From positions 1-64,000 of the forward strand of contig JALHMC010000001.1 in assembly GCA_022844225.1 (NCBI GenBank): a DNA stretch of 64,000 nt, written 5' to 3'. Under the pieces are notes generated by a model. It was not told the origin of the DNA. It worked only from the letters and a program-made list of their open reading frames with translations, and did not search any database. This stretch comes from Hyphomicrobiaceae bacterium. Its GTDB lineage: Bacteria > Pseudomonadota > Alphaproteobacteria > Rhizobiales > Hyphomicrobiaceae. This document shows, in pieces, positions 1-8,769 of this stretch; within the stretch, counting starts at the first letter, position 1; every line of letters begins with the position of its first letter. The position numbers and the translations under genes were made by a program.

Positions 1-644
1 CGTCCCATGGTCCGTGTCGCCGAGAGGCGGCCGACCTGGCTGAGCTTGAGGCCGATATCGTCGGCTTTCACGAGCAGAGCCACGGTGCCGTACACGAGCA
101 CCGTAATACCAACGGCAACGGCAAAGAGTGTCGCCCCTGCCGTCCAGATGCTTTCTGAGGCCACCGTCGAGAGAGCGATCGCCATGATTTCGGCCGAGAG
201 GATAAAGTCGGTCTTGATTGCGCCTGCCACACGCTCGCGCTCCAGATGAGCCGCGTCGAGGCTGTCAGGCGCCTGGTGCGTCTCGGTGTGGGGAGCGAAG
301 ACGTGGTGGACCTTCTCTGCACCCTCGAAGCAGAGATAGGCGCCCCCCAACATCAGAAGCGGCGTCACCAATGCGGGCAGGAAGGCGTTCAACAGGAGGG
401 CTGCCGGGAGCAGGATGACGAGCTTGTTGAACAGCGACCCACGCGCGATCTGCCAGACGATCGGCAGCTCGCGAGCGGCTGGCAGCCCATGAACGTATTT
501 GGGCGTCACAGCGCTGTCGTCGATGACGACGCCCGCGGCCTTGGCACCGGCCTTGGCCGCGTGGGCTGCAACGTCGTCCAACTGGGCTGCCGCCAGTTTG
601 GCAAGCGCTGCAACGTCGTCGAGCAGTGCAAGGAGGCCGCTCAT
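1..644 (-). CDS. DUF808 family (YedI-like) inner membrane protein, C-terminus cut by window edge
   Basis: The reading frame starts at an ATG at 644 and stays open to base 1, giving about 214 residues of a family that is usually about 300 long, so the C-terminal part lies outside the window. The start MSGLLALLDDVAALAK, followed by a DDVAAHAAKAGAKAAGVVIDD stretch and the VTPKYVHGLPAARELPIVW segment, is the hallmark of DUF808/YedI proteins. Hydrophobic segments around residues 80-110 and 160-190 look like membrane helices. The molecular role of the family is unknown. It is probably monocistronic; the next minus-strand gene (CapA-like) ends 110 bases upstream. Confidence 0.85.
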   Translation of the reverse strand, partial: MSGLLALLDDVAALAKLAAAQLDDVAAHAAKAGAKAAGVVIDDSAVTPKYVHGLPAARELPIVWQIARGSLFNKLVILLPAALLLNAFLPALVTPLLMLGGAYLCFEGAEKVHHVFAPHTETHQAPDSLDAAHLERERVAGAIKTDFILSAEIMAIALSTVASESIWTAGATLFAVAVGITVLVYGTVALLVKADDIGLKLSQVGRLSATRTMG

Positions 645-753
645 TGCTGTCACTCCGGCTGCCAGATGAGGTCGGCGGATGGTAGGGCGCCATCGGCCGA
701 GGGCTTATGGCGGCGGATGCAGCTCGACGCAAGAGGGTACAAGGGAAGAGGAA

Positions 754-2238
754 TCAATTGCCTGCGAAAACGTCCCTGGACCAGCCAGGATCGCGGCGGG
801 GTATCGAAGGCGCCGGAGTGGCCACTGGAATGGCGCCGAGGCGGAAGGCCTGCTGGGCAAGCGGACGAGGCTTCGAAGCGCTGGCGACCAGTTCCCGGTT
901 CTGGCAGGCGGACGCTATCCGGTTGGCGAGATCGACCGGCGTGTGTGACGCCCCGCTCCAAGTGCGGCAGAGGTCTCCGACGTGTCCCGACTCACGATCG
1001 GCACCCGGCTCACAATAAAGACCCGTTCCGTCGGAGCGGACCGCGAAGCGCAGGCCTCGGGCGCCATTCGCCGGGTCGTCGAATGCGCGCGCCAGATGAT
1101 TGAGCACGTGGATGCGCTCGGCCGCGCGTGCCGAGGGCATCGGTCGTGCGCGCCAGTGCATATCGGTGAGGGGTATAGCTTCGACGGCGCGAACAGTGAG
1201 GCGGCCGGATGGACCTCCGGCAAGATGGACGCGGGCCAGCAGGCCATAGTCACGACACATGTCGAGCGCGCCCATGTCCTGCATGCCGGGGTGCAGGAGA
1301 TTGCCCAGTCCATAGAAGATCAACCGGCCCTGCGTGAGCTCGATCCCCTGGACTACGTGGGCGTGATGGCCGGCGACGATGTCGATTCCCCCTGCCAGCA
1401 CCGCCTGATGCCGTAGTTTGCGGATCGCATCAGGGTCGGTTGCGATGCTTCGCTCTTCCCCATGATGGACAGACAGGATGCGAACGTCGGCGGCAGCCCC
1501 TGTCAGGTTGTCCAAAACAGTCGCTACGTCGCTGGGTACGCGCCACTCCATCAGGCCGGGCCGATCCTCACCGGCGCGGCCGCCCGTCGAGATTCCAAAG
1601 GCCGAAAAGGCAACGCGCGTTCCTCTGACGCTCATCACGCGCGTCCTGCCGGCCGCGGAGTTCGTCGCTCCAAGGCCAGCATGAGCCAGAATACGGCCCT
1701 CGCCTGCGAGGGCATCAAGATAGCGCAGTGTGTCGCGCATTCCGGCCGTCCCGTAATCGACCGCATGATTGTTGGCAGTCGACAAGAGGTTGAAGCCGAT
1801 ATCGGCAAGATGGCGGACACCATCCGGGTGGCTTCTGAAGACGAACGTCTTGGCCTCCGGTGGAAGCGTGTTGCTGGCCGTGACCACCGTTTCGAGATTG
1901 GCGAAGTTGAGATCGCCGTCGAGCAAGGGGCGGATGCCGGCCGTCAGCTCGTGCCAGGGCAGGAAGGCGCCGTGACGACGGGCACCGTCGGCTTCCGCCC
2001 GCGCCGCATGGGCCCCGAGGCCCAGATCGCCACCAAGCGTGACGGTCAAGGTGCGGCGCCCCGGGGATTCGGTTACCGCAAGCGCTGGGGCGGACCCTGC
2101 AGGTTGGGATTTGGCGGGAGCCGCGACTTGATCGGCTTCGATCAACGGGAATGTCGTCAGGTCCTGAGCTCTCACGCCGGAGGTGCCGGCGACAATCAGG
2201 GCCCACGAAAGAATCAATACCCGCACACGACGCCTCAC
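754..2238 (-). CDS. CapA-family (poly-gamma-glutamate synthesis protein type) metallophosphatase-like protein
   Basis: 494 residues from a GTG start at 2238. The N-terminus MRRRVRVLILSWALIVAG followed by VRAQ looks like a signal peptide, so the protein is probably periplasmic. CapA/PgsA family blocks are present in order: TLGGDLGLG, FANLETVVT, STANNHAVDYG, and further on GHHAHVVQGIE with GRLIFYGLGNLLHPG. In this calcineurin-fold family these Asp, Asn and His residues line the metal site. Members include the poly-gamma-glutamate CapA proteins, but many are found without capsule genes, as here, so no polymer role can be assigned. It is divergent from the dioxygenase gene at 2416. Confidence 0.85.
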   Translation of the reverse strand: MRRRVRVLILSWALIVAGTSGVRAQDLTTFPLIEADQVAAPAKSQPAGSAPALAVTESPGRRTLTVTLGGDLGLGAHAARAEADGARRHGAFLPWHELTAGIRPLLDGDLNFANLETVVTASNTLPPEAKTFVFRSHPDGVRHLADIGFNLLSTANNHAVDYGTAGMRDTLRYLDALAGEGRILAHAGLGATNSAAGRTRVMSVRGTRVAFSAFGISTGGRAGEDRPGLMEWRVPSDVATVLDNLTGAAADVRILSVHHGEERSIATDPDAIRKLRHQAVLAGGIDIVAGHHAHVVQGIELTQGRLIFYGLGNLLHPGMQDMGALDMCRDYGLLARVHLAGGPSGRLTVRAVEAIPLTDMHWRARPMPSARAAERIHVLNHLARAFDDPANGARGLRFAVRSDGTGLYCEPGADRESGHVGDLCRTWSGASHTPVDLANRIASACQNRELVASASKPRPLAQQAFRLGAIPVATPAPSIPRRDPGWSRDVFAGN

Positions 2239-2415
2239 GCAGACAGATGCTCCGAACCGATTATGATCTTAGGGCAAGTTCCTCCCCGCGACCAGAAACG
2301 GGTTGCATATCACCCCTCTTCCAGCCGCTGCGAAGTCATGTGAGCGGCAATTGGCGAACATGCGATTAAGAGTTACGTTCTTGGTCGAACGAGAGAAACG
2401 CCGAGGTGCGAAGAC

Positions 2416-3381
2416 ATGAACGAGTTGCCGATCGTCGATATGGACGGAGTGCGGGCCGGAGATCCCAAGGCCATCGAGCGGGCAGCGCGCGATATCCATG
2501 CCGCCTTCACAACGGTCGGCTTTCTCTACATTGCAAACCACGGCTTGCCTGAAACCGTGGTTCAGGACGCGCTCCGCGAGGCGCAGGGCTTCTTTCGCCA
2601 GCCCGTCGAGAAGAAGCGGGAAGTTGCAATCAACAAGCGCCATCGTGGCTTCAATGCGCTGGGCGATGCCTTGATGTATGAAGCGACCAAGCCGGACTAC
2701 AAGGAATTCTACACGATGGGCCTCGAGCTTCCGGAGGACGATCCGGACGTCCTCGCGGGCGAGCCGCTGCGGGGCCCTAACAATTGGCCGGCCGATCGCC
2801 CGGCATTGCGCACGGCGATGACGCGCTACTACGAAGAGATCGGGCAATGCGGCGCCGACCTCCTCAGCTGCGTCGCCGTCTCGCTGGGGCTGGATCGAGG
2901 CTTCTTCCGCGACAAGTACCAGAAACGTTTGCAACGCACTCAGATCATTTACTATCCGCCGCATCCGGAAGGCGCGACACCGGATACATTCGGCCTCGCG
3001 CCGCACACGGACTTCGGCTGCATCACGCTGCTTTGGCAGGACGACAATGGCGGGCTCGAGGTGCTCGAGCGCCAGTCGAAGGAATGGATAGCGGCAAAGC
3101 CGATCCCGGGCACCCTCGTCGTCAACGTCGGCGACCTCCTGGGCCGCTGGAGCAACGACCGCTACGCATCGACGCCGCATCGGGTGATCAACAAGTCGAG
3201 ACGGGAGCGGTTTTCGATCGCGACGTTCTACGATCCCGACTTCAAAGCGGTAGTGGATCCCCGGCAACTTGGCGTCAGCGCGGCGGATTGCCGTTACGAA
3301 CCGACGACTTCGGGGGCTCATATCCTCGGCCGGATCGAACGTTCGTTCGGTTATCGGAAGAAGCTGGCGACGCCTGCCTGA
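2416..3381 (+). CDS. 2-oxoglutarate/Fe(II)-dependent dioxygenase, isopenicillin N synthase-like family
   Basis: 321 residues. The N-terminal DIOX_N-like part (IVDMDGVRAGD, FLYIANHGLPETVVQDAL) is followed by the double-stranded beta-helix domain. The iron ligands are visible as the His197-x-Asp199 pair in PHTDFG and His255 in STPHRVI. Arg265-x-Ser267 in RERFS is the usual 2-oxoglutarate anchor. Family members hydroxylate, desaturate or cyclise small substrates in the cytoplasm; the substrate here is not evident. It is followed by an MFS exporter 147 bases downstream on the same strand, so the two may be co-expressed. Confidence 0.87.
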   Translation: MNELPIVDMDGVRAGDPKAIERAARDIHAAFTTVGFLYIANHGLPETVVQDALREAQGFFRQPVEKKREVAINKRHRGFNALGDALMYEATKPDYKEFYTMGLELPEDDPDVLAGEPLRGPNNWPADRPALRTAMTRYYEEIGQCGADLLSCVAVSLGLDRGFFRDKYQKRLQRTQIIYYPPHPEGATPDTFGLAPHTDFGCITLLWQDDNGGLEVLERQSKEWIAAKPIPGTLVVNVGDLLGRWSNDRYASTPHRVINKSRRERFSIATFYDPDFKAVVDPRQLGVSAADCRYEPTTSGAHILGRIERSFGYRKKLATPA

Positions 3382-3528
3382 CGCGCTGTCCTGCATCAGG
3401 CAGGGCTGCCCTGCAAAAATGGGGGCTGCGTGCAGCTCGAATCGGTGCCAGCCTAAGCCGCTGAAAGAGTGGTTGCCGGTCCGCGACAGCGTCGAGGATT
3501 CAAGGCAGCCGATGGAAACGCGAGGCCG

Positions 3529-5067
3529 ATGACCGATACGCGCGGGGGCGCCGACGCCGACGCCCAAGGCGGCCTGTTCAGCATGACGGGCCGGCAATGG
3601 CTCATCCTGTTGATGGTTCAGCTGTCGAACCTGCTGTTCGGCATGACCATCACGCTTGCCAATCTCGTGTTGCCGCAAGTGCGCGGCACCTTCTCGGCGA
3701 CCCAGGACGAGATCTCTTGGGTCGTCACGCTCAACCTCGTTGCGACGGCCGTTGCAACGCCGCTCACGGGCTGGCTGGCCGCCCGCGTCGGCTGGCGCAA
3801 CATGATGTTCTACACGGTGCTCGGCTTCACCGTGTCATCGTTCCTCTGCGGTATCGCAACGAGCCTCGAGACGCTCGTCATGGCGCGTGTGGCGCAAGGG
3901 GCGTTCGGCGCACCGATCATGCCGATGGGACAGGCCATCCTTCTCGCGACTTTCCCGCCACACCTGCAGCCGACCGCACTCGTGATGTGGGGCGTGGGCG
4001 CCGTGTTCGGCCCCGTCGTCGGCCCGATCCTCGGTGCGATGGCGACCGAGGCATGGAACTGGCGGGCGGCGTTCTTCATGATCGTCCCACCCGGCATCGC
4101 GGCCCTCGTGACGATCTGGTTCGCCCTCTCGGAACACACCGAAAAGCGAAAGCTCAGATTCGACTGGATCGGCTTCGTTGCCCTTTCCGTGGCCTTGATC
4201 TGCGCGCAGCTGATTTGCGACCGTGGACAGCGGCTCGACTGGTTCGATTCGAGCCAGATCACGATCTATGCCTTTCTCGGGATCGTGGCGCTGTGGGTGT
4301 TCATTGCGCATTGCCTGACGGCCAAGGAACCGTTCCTCAGTCCTAGCCTGCTCCTGGATCGGAACTTCTCGATCGGCATCCTGCTGGCGTTCGCCATGGG
4401 CATGCTCAGTTTTACGAGTCTCGTCCTTTTTCCCAGCCTCCTCCACGATCTGCGTGGCTATCCCGACAGCGTCATCGGCACTTTGATCGCGGCGCGCGGG
4501 CTCGGCAATTGGGCGGCCTTTTTATTCATCGCGCGCCTCACCAAGGTGGCACCGCGGTTCGCGATTGCGGCTGGCCTCGCCCTCCAGGGGGGGGCTTCGT
4601 ACTGGATGGCTCAGTTCGACATCAACGTCACCGAGTCCGCCGTCTTCTGGAGTCACTTCCTCGTGGGGCTCGGCCAGAGCGTGACGTTCACGCCGATGAC
4701 GGTCATGGCCTTCACGACCTTGCCCAAGCACCAGATCACCGAGGGTTCGGCCGTCTTCACGCTGATGCGAAACTTCGGGTCGAGCTTGTTCATCTCAATG
4801 GCGGTGATGGTGCTCGTACGCTCGACGTCCATCAATTACTCGGAAATGATGGAGTTCATCTCGCCATATCGGATGTCGCTGGGCATCTATGGACTGCCGG
4901 CTCCCTGGGATCCGGAGACCGCAACGGGCCTCTCGCGGATCTCACGTGAGGTGCAACGGCAAGCGGCCATGATCGGTTATGTCAATGCCTTCTACCTGAT
5001 GGCCATAACAGGCTTCCTATCGGTCCCGCTGGCCTTGCTTCTGCGCAGCAAAACACCCGCTCGATAG
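3529..5067 (+). CDS. MFS transporter, DHA2 (EmrB/QacA-like) drug-exporter family
   Basis: 512 residues from the ATG at 3529. An in-frame ATG at 3469 would add 20 residues with no transporter-like character, so the shorter form is preferred. About 14 hydrophobic segments are visible, as expected for the DHA2 family. The first helix begins near WLILLMVQLSNLLFGMTI, followed by LPQVRGTFSATQDEISWVVT, a typical DHA2 loop, and the GWLAARVGWRNMM motif A region. Such proteins export hydrophobic compounds or acids by proton antiport. No HlyD/EmrA partner lies next to it. It converges on the SGNH hydrolase gene, whose stop is only 6 bases away. Confidence 0.88.
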   Translation: MTDTRGGADADAQGGLFSMTGRQWLILLMVQLSNLLFGMTITLANLVLPQVRGTFSATQDEISWVVTLNLVATAVATPLTGWLAARVGWRNMMFYTVLGFTVSSFLCGIATSLETLVMARVAQGAFGAPIMPMGQAILLATFPPHLQPTALVMWGVGAVFGPVVGPILGAMATEAWNWRAAFFMIVPPGIAALVTIWFALSEHTEKRKLRFDWIGFVALSVALICAQLICDRGQRLDWFDSSQITIYAFLGIVALWVFIAHCLTAKEPFLSPSLLLDRNFSIGILLAFAMGMLSFTSLVLFPSLLHDLRGYPDSVIGTLIAARGLGNWAAFLFIARLTKVAPRFAIAAGLALQGGASYWMAQFDINVTESAVFWSHFLVGLGQSVTFTPMTVMAFTTLPKHQITEGSAVFTLMRNFGSSLFISMAVMVLVRSTSINYSEMMEFISPYRMSLGIYGLPAPWDPETATGLSRISREVQRQAAMIGYVNAFYLMAITGFLSVPLALLLRSKTPAR

Positions 5068-5073
5068 CCGGTT

Positions 5074-6246
5074 TCACCGAACCGTCCCGGCTTGGCGCTG
5101 CCTCATATGCCGGGAGGTCAACAAGCGCGGATCGGACTTGAGATAACGAACTATGGTCGTTGCCACGAGGTGGTTGGCGTGCTTGTTCCAGTGCCAATCG
5201 AACGGATATTCGAAGCGGATGCCACGGGCGGCGTAGTCGGCGGTGAAGGTTTCTTGCAGATCGAGGAATGGCAGGCTCAGCTCGGTCGTGAGTTCGGCGG
5301 CCAGTTCATTGAGCTGGGAGACGGCCCACTCGGCGCGGGGCTTTCCGGCATAGACGGCCTCGCGCACACCATCCATGACGAACAGAAGCTGGAAACCATC
5401 CTCGGCCGCAATCCGCTTCATTTCCGAGAGACTGTAGCGCGCCGCAAACCGGTTCTGGTCACGATCGGCGATCTTGCGGATGTCGACCGCCGACGAGATG
5501 AACTCTTCCTGCCACTCCTCGGTCCCGCCCCAGAAGTGGCGGCTGACCAGCCCCTTGAGCCGCAGGTAAGCATTGGTTTCATAGTAGAGATAACGGAACG
5601 TCGCCAGTTCGCGCAGAACGTCGGCCGAGCCGCCCTCGAATTGGGCGGGAGGGACCTCGAACGGGCGACCACTTTCGGATCGGCCAATCTTGAGGAAGCT
5701 CGAGGCATAGCGCGTTTTGAGGAAGCGCCAGCTCTCATCGAAATCGTTGTGAATGAGCGGGACGACGACAACGTCGGGCTTGAACTGGCGCACCTCGCGC
5801 CGAAGCATATGGAGATATTGGGAGAGTGGCGCACCGTCCATGCCGAATCGGTACACCTCGGCGCCGACACCGGAGCGGACGAGTTCCGCTTCGATGATCT
5901 CGGGAAAGCCATCAGCCGTGTCGACGAAGGCACCGTGGACGTAACTGTCGCCGACCACGGCAATGCGCAGCTTATCCGGCGTCCGCGCCCGCGGGTAGGA
6001 AGGCTTGGTGGAGTTCCATCCTTCAGCATTGATCGTCACGCGACTGCGGCTGCCGTCCGGATGGCGGAAGGTTGCTGTGCTACCGGGTTGATAGCGCACA
6101 ACGCCATCGATCGAGACGTTCGTCAGCAGGTCATCGGGGACCAGGAGGAACCGAAAGACCACCAGTTCCAGAACGGCAAAACACAACGCCAGTGACGCCA
6201 AGCTCACGGCGATATTCTGGCTCAACTGGCCTAATCTGGCACGCAT
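5074..6246 (-). CDS. Membrane-anchored SGNH/GDSL-fold hydrolase
   Basis: 390 residues. A single N-terminal hydrophobic segment (residues 12-35) anchors the protein or acts as an uncleaved signal. The GDS block is at IAVVGDSYVHG, with nucleophile Ser101 preceded by Asp100, and the C-terminal catalytic Asp/His region is FDWHWNKHANH. The same architecture occurs in AlgX/AlgJ-like and other envelope acetyl-transfer or esterase proteins, but no polysaccharide genes flank it, so the substrate is unknown. It lies downstream of ssb on the minus strand with a 217-base gap and is probably separately transcribed. Confidence 0.8.
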   Translation of the reverse strand: MRARLGQLSQNIAVSLASLALCFAVLELVVFRFLLVPDDLLTNVSIDGVVRYQPGSTATFRHPDGSRSRVTINAEGWNSTKPSYPRARTPDKLRIAVVGDSYVHGAFVDTADGFPEIIEAELVRSGVGAEVYRFGMDGAPLSQYLHMLRREVRQFKPDVVVVPLIHNDFDESWRFLKTRYASSFLKIGRSESGRPFEVPPAQFEGGSADVLRELATFRYLYYETNAYLRLKGLVSRHFWGGTEEWQEEFISSAVDIRKIADRDQNRFAARYSLSEMKRIAAEDGFQLLFVMDGVREAVYAGKPRAEWAVSQLNELAAELTTELSLPFLDLQETFTADYAARGIRFEYPFDWHWNKHANHLVATTIVRYLKSDPRLLTSRHMRQRQAGTVR

Positions 6247-6463
6247 GAACGACTTCCGATCCTCGACACAGCGGTATCCAGGATCGAATGCGCAATCCGT
6301 GTGCCAACGGCCGACCGCCGCTCTGTTCGCGAACTTAGAAACACAGGCGACACCCCGGCCTGCAGCCGTGACGCTCCCCGTCTTCTACCGTGCGCCACCG
6401 CCAGGTGCGGAGGGCGCACTCTACCCAACCCCAGCATCAGGCGCGTGATAATCCGTTGTGGCC
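6247..6463. other. Intergenic region between SGNH hydrolase and ssb
   Basis: This 217-base stretch holds no supported gene. It contains a loose inverted repeat (GTGCGCC at 6390 and GGCGCAC at 6413, 16 bases apart), which could form the end of the ssb transcript. Confidence 0.4.
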
Positions 6464-7021
6464 CTAGAACGGGATCTCGTCGTCGATCTTCTTGTCGAAC
6501 GGTTTGCCGCCGCCACCGGAGCGGGCAGCCGGCTTGCGGTCTCCTCCGCCATATCCCCCGCCGCCACCACTGCCACCGCCATAGCCGCCGCCTGAGCTAC
6601 CCCCCATGTCGTCCGGAGCACCATAGTCGGACGGGCCACTTTCCTGCATGCCTGCTCCCATCCCGCCTGCGCGGGTATCGAGCATCGTCAGGACGCCATT
6701 GAAGCCCTGCAGAACGACCTCGGTCGAATAGCGGTCCTGGCCTTGCTGATCCTGCCATTTGCGGGTCTGGAGCTGACCTTCGATGTAGAGCTTGGCGCCC
6801 TTCTTGACGTACTGCTCGACCACCTTGCAGAGCGGTTCGCTGAAAATGACGACGCGATGCCACTCCGTCTTCTCGCGCTTCTCACCCGACGCCTTGTCGC
6901 GCCACGACTCCGTTGTGGCCAAGCGCAGATTGGCGATCGGCCGGCCATCCTGCGTGCGGCGAATCTCGGGGTCCGCGCCCAGGTTACCAATGAGGATGAC
7001 CTTGTTGACGGATCCTGCCAT
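6464..7021 (-). CDS. ssb: Single-stranded DNA-binding protein
   Basis: 185 residues. The start chosen is the ATG at 7021 ([15 protein letters not shown]), which has AGGAG at the right distance; an ATG at 7117 would add 32 unrelated residues. The OB-fold domain spans residues 1-110 ([49 protein letters not shown]). A glycine-rich linker follows, and the acidic tip DDEIPF recruits repair and replication partners. The protein coats ssDNA as a tetramer in replication, recombination and repair. A perfect alphaproteobacterial LexA box lies about 170 bases upstream, which fits SOS control of ssb in this class. Confidence 0.97.
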   Translation of the reverse strand: MAGSVNKVILIGNLGADPEIRRTQDGRPIANLRLATTESWRDKASGEKREKTEWHRVVIFSEPLCKVVEQYVKKGAKLYIEGQLQTRKWQDQQGQDRYSTEVVLQGFNGVLTMLDTRAGGMGAGMQESGPSDYGAPDDMGGSSGGGYGGGSGGGGGYGGGDRKPAARSGGGGKPFDKKIDDEIPF

Positions 7022-7191
7022 GGCGCCTCTCCTGCTGACTGCCGGCTCACCGGCTCTACACATGCTCGCCGGCATCGAACTAGCCCGACCCGACTCGAAC
7101 CGGTCAACTTTAGACACTCGCGCCGCACGCGTCGGCGAGAGTGAAACGCTTGTCCACCGAATTCGAGTTGCAGAAGCCGAACCGTCGAAAT

Positions 7192-7206
7192 GTTCTATCT
7201 ATGTTC
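7192..7206 (-). promoter_or_regulatory. Candidate LexA (SOS) box upstream of ssb
   Basis: GTTC-TATCTAT-GTTC (GAAC-N7-GAAC on the ssb strand) matches the direct-repeat SOS box of alphaproteobacteria exactly. It sits in the non-coding region upstream of ssb. Eight fixed bases occur by chance about twice in 64 kb when both strands are counted, so position next to a known SOS gene is what carries the weight. Confidence 0.6.
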
Positions 7207-7313
7207 CACGTCGCCGTCAAGGCACCTTCACGCCCGATCTGCGGCGGCGCCGCGCCCGCGGCGACGACGCAGGGCGAGCCTGAGAAGATCGGCTTGACGG
7301 CCCCGCGGACCGG

Positions 7314-7700
7314 TCAGCCGATATACTTCCAATAGGTGTCCTTCTTTGATACCCAGCCGTCGCGGAACTCCCAGAGGTCGCAACCGAGGTAGGCGAAAGG
7401 CTTGCCGCCGATCGGCGTGCCGCGCACGGTCCATTCGGAAATGGCCTTCGTCTGGTCGCAGATCCAATGGCGCATCTCGGTCCAGCGCATGTCCGGGATC
7501 TGGCGGTAGCGGTCGGCCAGCACCTCTGCGATGGCTGCCTTGCCAACCAGCAGACGGCCCTCGGGCTCACTCGGCCCGCGAGCCATGAGCCAGATGCCGT
7601 CGTCCGTGAAGTGGGAGACGATCGCCGGCACGTCGCGGCGGTTGAAGGTGTCCTGGATCTCATCAAGCAGTGCGAGCGTAACCTGGCGGGGCGCGGGCAT
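7314..7700 (-). CDS. NTF2-like (SnoaL-like) fold protein
   Basis: 128 residues with the cone-shaped alpha+beta NTF2 pattern: an N-terminal helix pair (LALLDEIQDTFNRRDVPAIVSHF), then FTDDGIWL, a GKAAIAEVL helix, and a C-terminal strand pair ending in LWEFRDGWVSKKDTYWKYIG. SnoaL-like proteins are small cyclases, isomerases or ligand-binding proteins in the cytoplasm; no catalytic assignment can be made here. It is followed on the same strand by the MBL hydrolase upstream (start 8711) with a 102-base gap, and is probably separate. Confidence 0.75.
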   Translation of the reverse strand: MPAPRQVTLALLDEIQDTFNRRDVPAIVSHFTDDGIWLMARGPSEPEGRLLVGKAAIAEVLADRYRQIPDMRWTEMRHWICDQTKAISEWTVRGTPIGGKPFAYLGCDLWEFRDGWVSKKDTYWKYIG

Positions 7701-7802
7701 GGCGTTCTCCGAAGCAACGATAACGGTGCAGCCTAGTGTGACAACCCGACGTGTGCCAGCCGTGATGCTGCCGGTTTTCCCGTCAGCGCCGTGCTCAAAG
7801 GA

Positions 7803-8711
7803 CTAGCGAGCACCACCCTGCCGCCAGGCGAGTTTGTCAAAGGCGACGTGGTCGCCGAAGAAATCGACCGTCGTTGCCATCGCCGCGAGATCATCCGGAC
7901 GATAACTCGAGATCGGGCCTTCGACGTGACGCCTGTGTGGCTGGGCTGCGACCCAGCCATCAGCCGGCATCAGCGTCGAGCCGCGCGTGGTCAAGTCCCA
8001 TATGTAATAATGGTGCGGCACGACCACTTTGGGCTTGAGGCGATCGATGATCGAGGCCGTCATCTCAAAGCTCATGACGTGCTGCGAGCCGTCGACCGGA
8101 AGAAGCGCGATGTCGATTTCGCCGAGCGCCTCCCAGACGTGATCCGGCGCATCGTGCCGGTTATCACCCCAGTGCAGAATGCGAAGCCCGCCGGTCTCGA
8201 CGACGATCAGGCAATTGTCCCATGAGCGCGGGTTGTTCGGCGGTTCGATCTCGACGCCGTTCAACTCGCGATGGACCATCTTGAAGTCGTAAGTCCCGAA
8301 CCCAGACTGGGTCGCGTGCTTGTCCGGAATGCCCGTGATCGTAACATCGAGAAAATTGTAGGTTCCGATCAGCCGATCCAGCAGCACATGAGCGTCGAGG
8401 CAATTGAGCGCGTCGTGGTCGAAGTGGGCATGCGTCGAGACACCGATATCGACCGGTGTCATCGGCATGTCGCGTAAGTACCAATCCCAGTGCCGCAGGG
8501 GGTGATTGCGCCACGGGTCGATCATGACAGTCAGACCCGACGGCGAGGTGATCCGAAAGGCGGACGAGCCGAAATAGGCCAGTTCAACGCGACCTGAGCT
8601 CTGTTGCGGTCCCTCCCGCACGAGGTCGATCATGCGGTTGTGGTTGGCAGCAGACCGCCATGCCACGGGACCGGCGTACGGGTTGGGAGTGCGGTCGTCT
8701 GCGGGGGGCAT
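7803..8711 (-). CDS. MBL-fold metallo-hydrolase
   Basis: 302 residues. The zinc motif STHAHFDHD gives His94, His96, Asp98 and His99; a further histidine in LHWGDNRHDAPDH and one in VVPHHYYIWD would complete a two-metal site. The opening VELAYFGSSAFRITSPSGLTVMIDPW resembles UlaG/RomA-like hydrolases. Expected to hydrolyse an ester, lactone or phosphodiester in the cytoplasm; substrate unknown. It lies 58 bases downstream of the sulfite-oxidase-family gene and 1.2 kb from the luciferase-like gene, all on the minus strand, so the three may form one operon. Confidence 0.82.
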   Translation of the reverse strand: MPPADDRTPNPYAGPVAWRSAANHNRMIDLVREGPQQSSGRVELAYFGSSAFRITSPSGLTVMIDPWRNHPLRHWDWYLRDMPMTPVDIGVSTHAHFDHDALNCLDAHVLLDRLIGTYNFLDVTITGIPDKHATQSGFGTYDFKMVHRELNGVEIEPPNNPRSWDNCLIVVETGGLRILHWGDNRHDAPDHVWEALGEIDIALLPVDGSQHVMSFEMTASIIDRLKPKVVVPHHYYIWDLTTRGSTLMPADGWVAAQPHRRHVEGPISSYRPDDLAAMATTVDFFGDHVAFDKLAWRQGGAR

Positions 8712-8769
8712 GGGCGCCTCGGACAGGGCTGATTCGAAGGGAGCAGGTCTTGCCGCGTGAAGCCGTCGG

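Noticed and set aside
2269-3678. 469-codon minus-strand open frame opposite the dioxygenase gene
   Set aside because: It mirrors a clear 2OG dioxygenase on the plus strand; its protein has no domain and the arginine-rich composition typical of GC-rich antisense frames.
5092-6195. 367-codon plus-strand frame opposite the SGNH hydrolase
   Set aside because: Antisense shadow; the minus-strand protein has a full GDS motif and membrane anchor.
7080-7115. tRNA-like GGTTCGAGTC on the minus strand near ssb
   Set aside because: The T-arm stem does not pair and no acceptor or anticodon arm is found.
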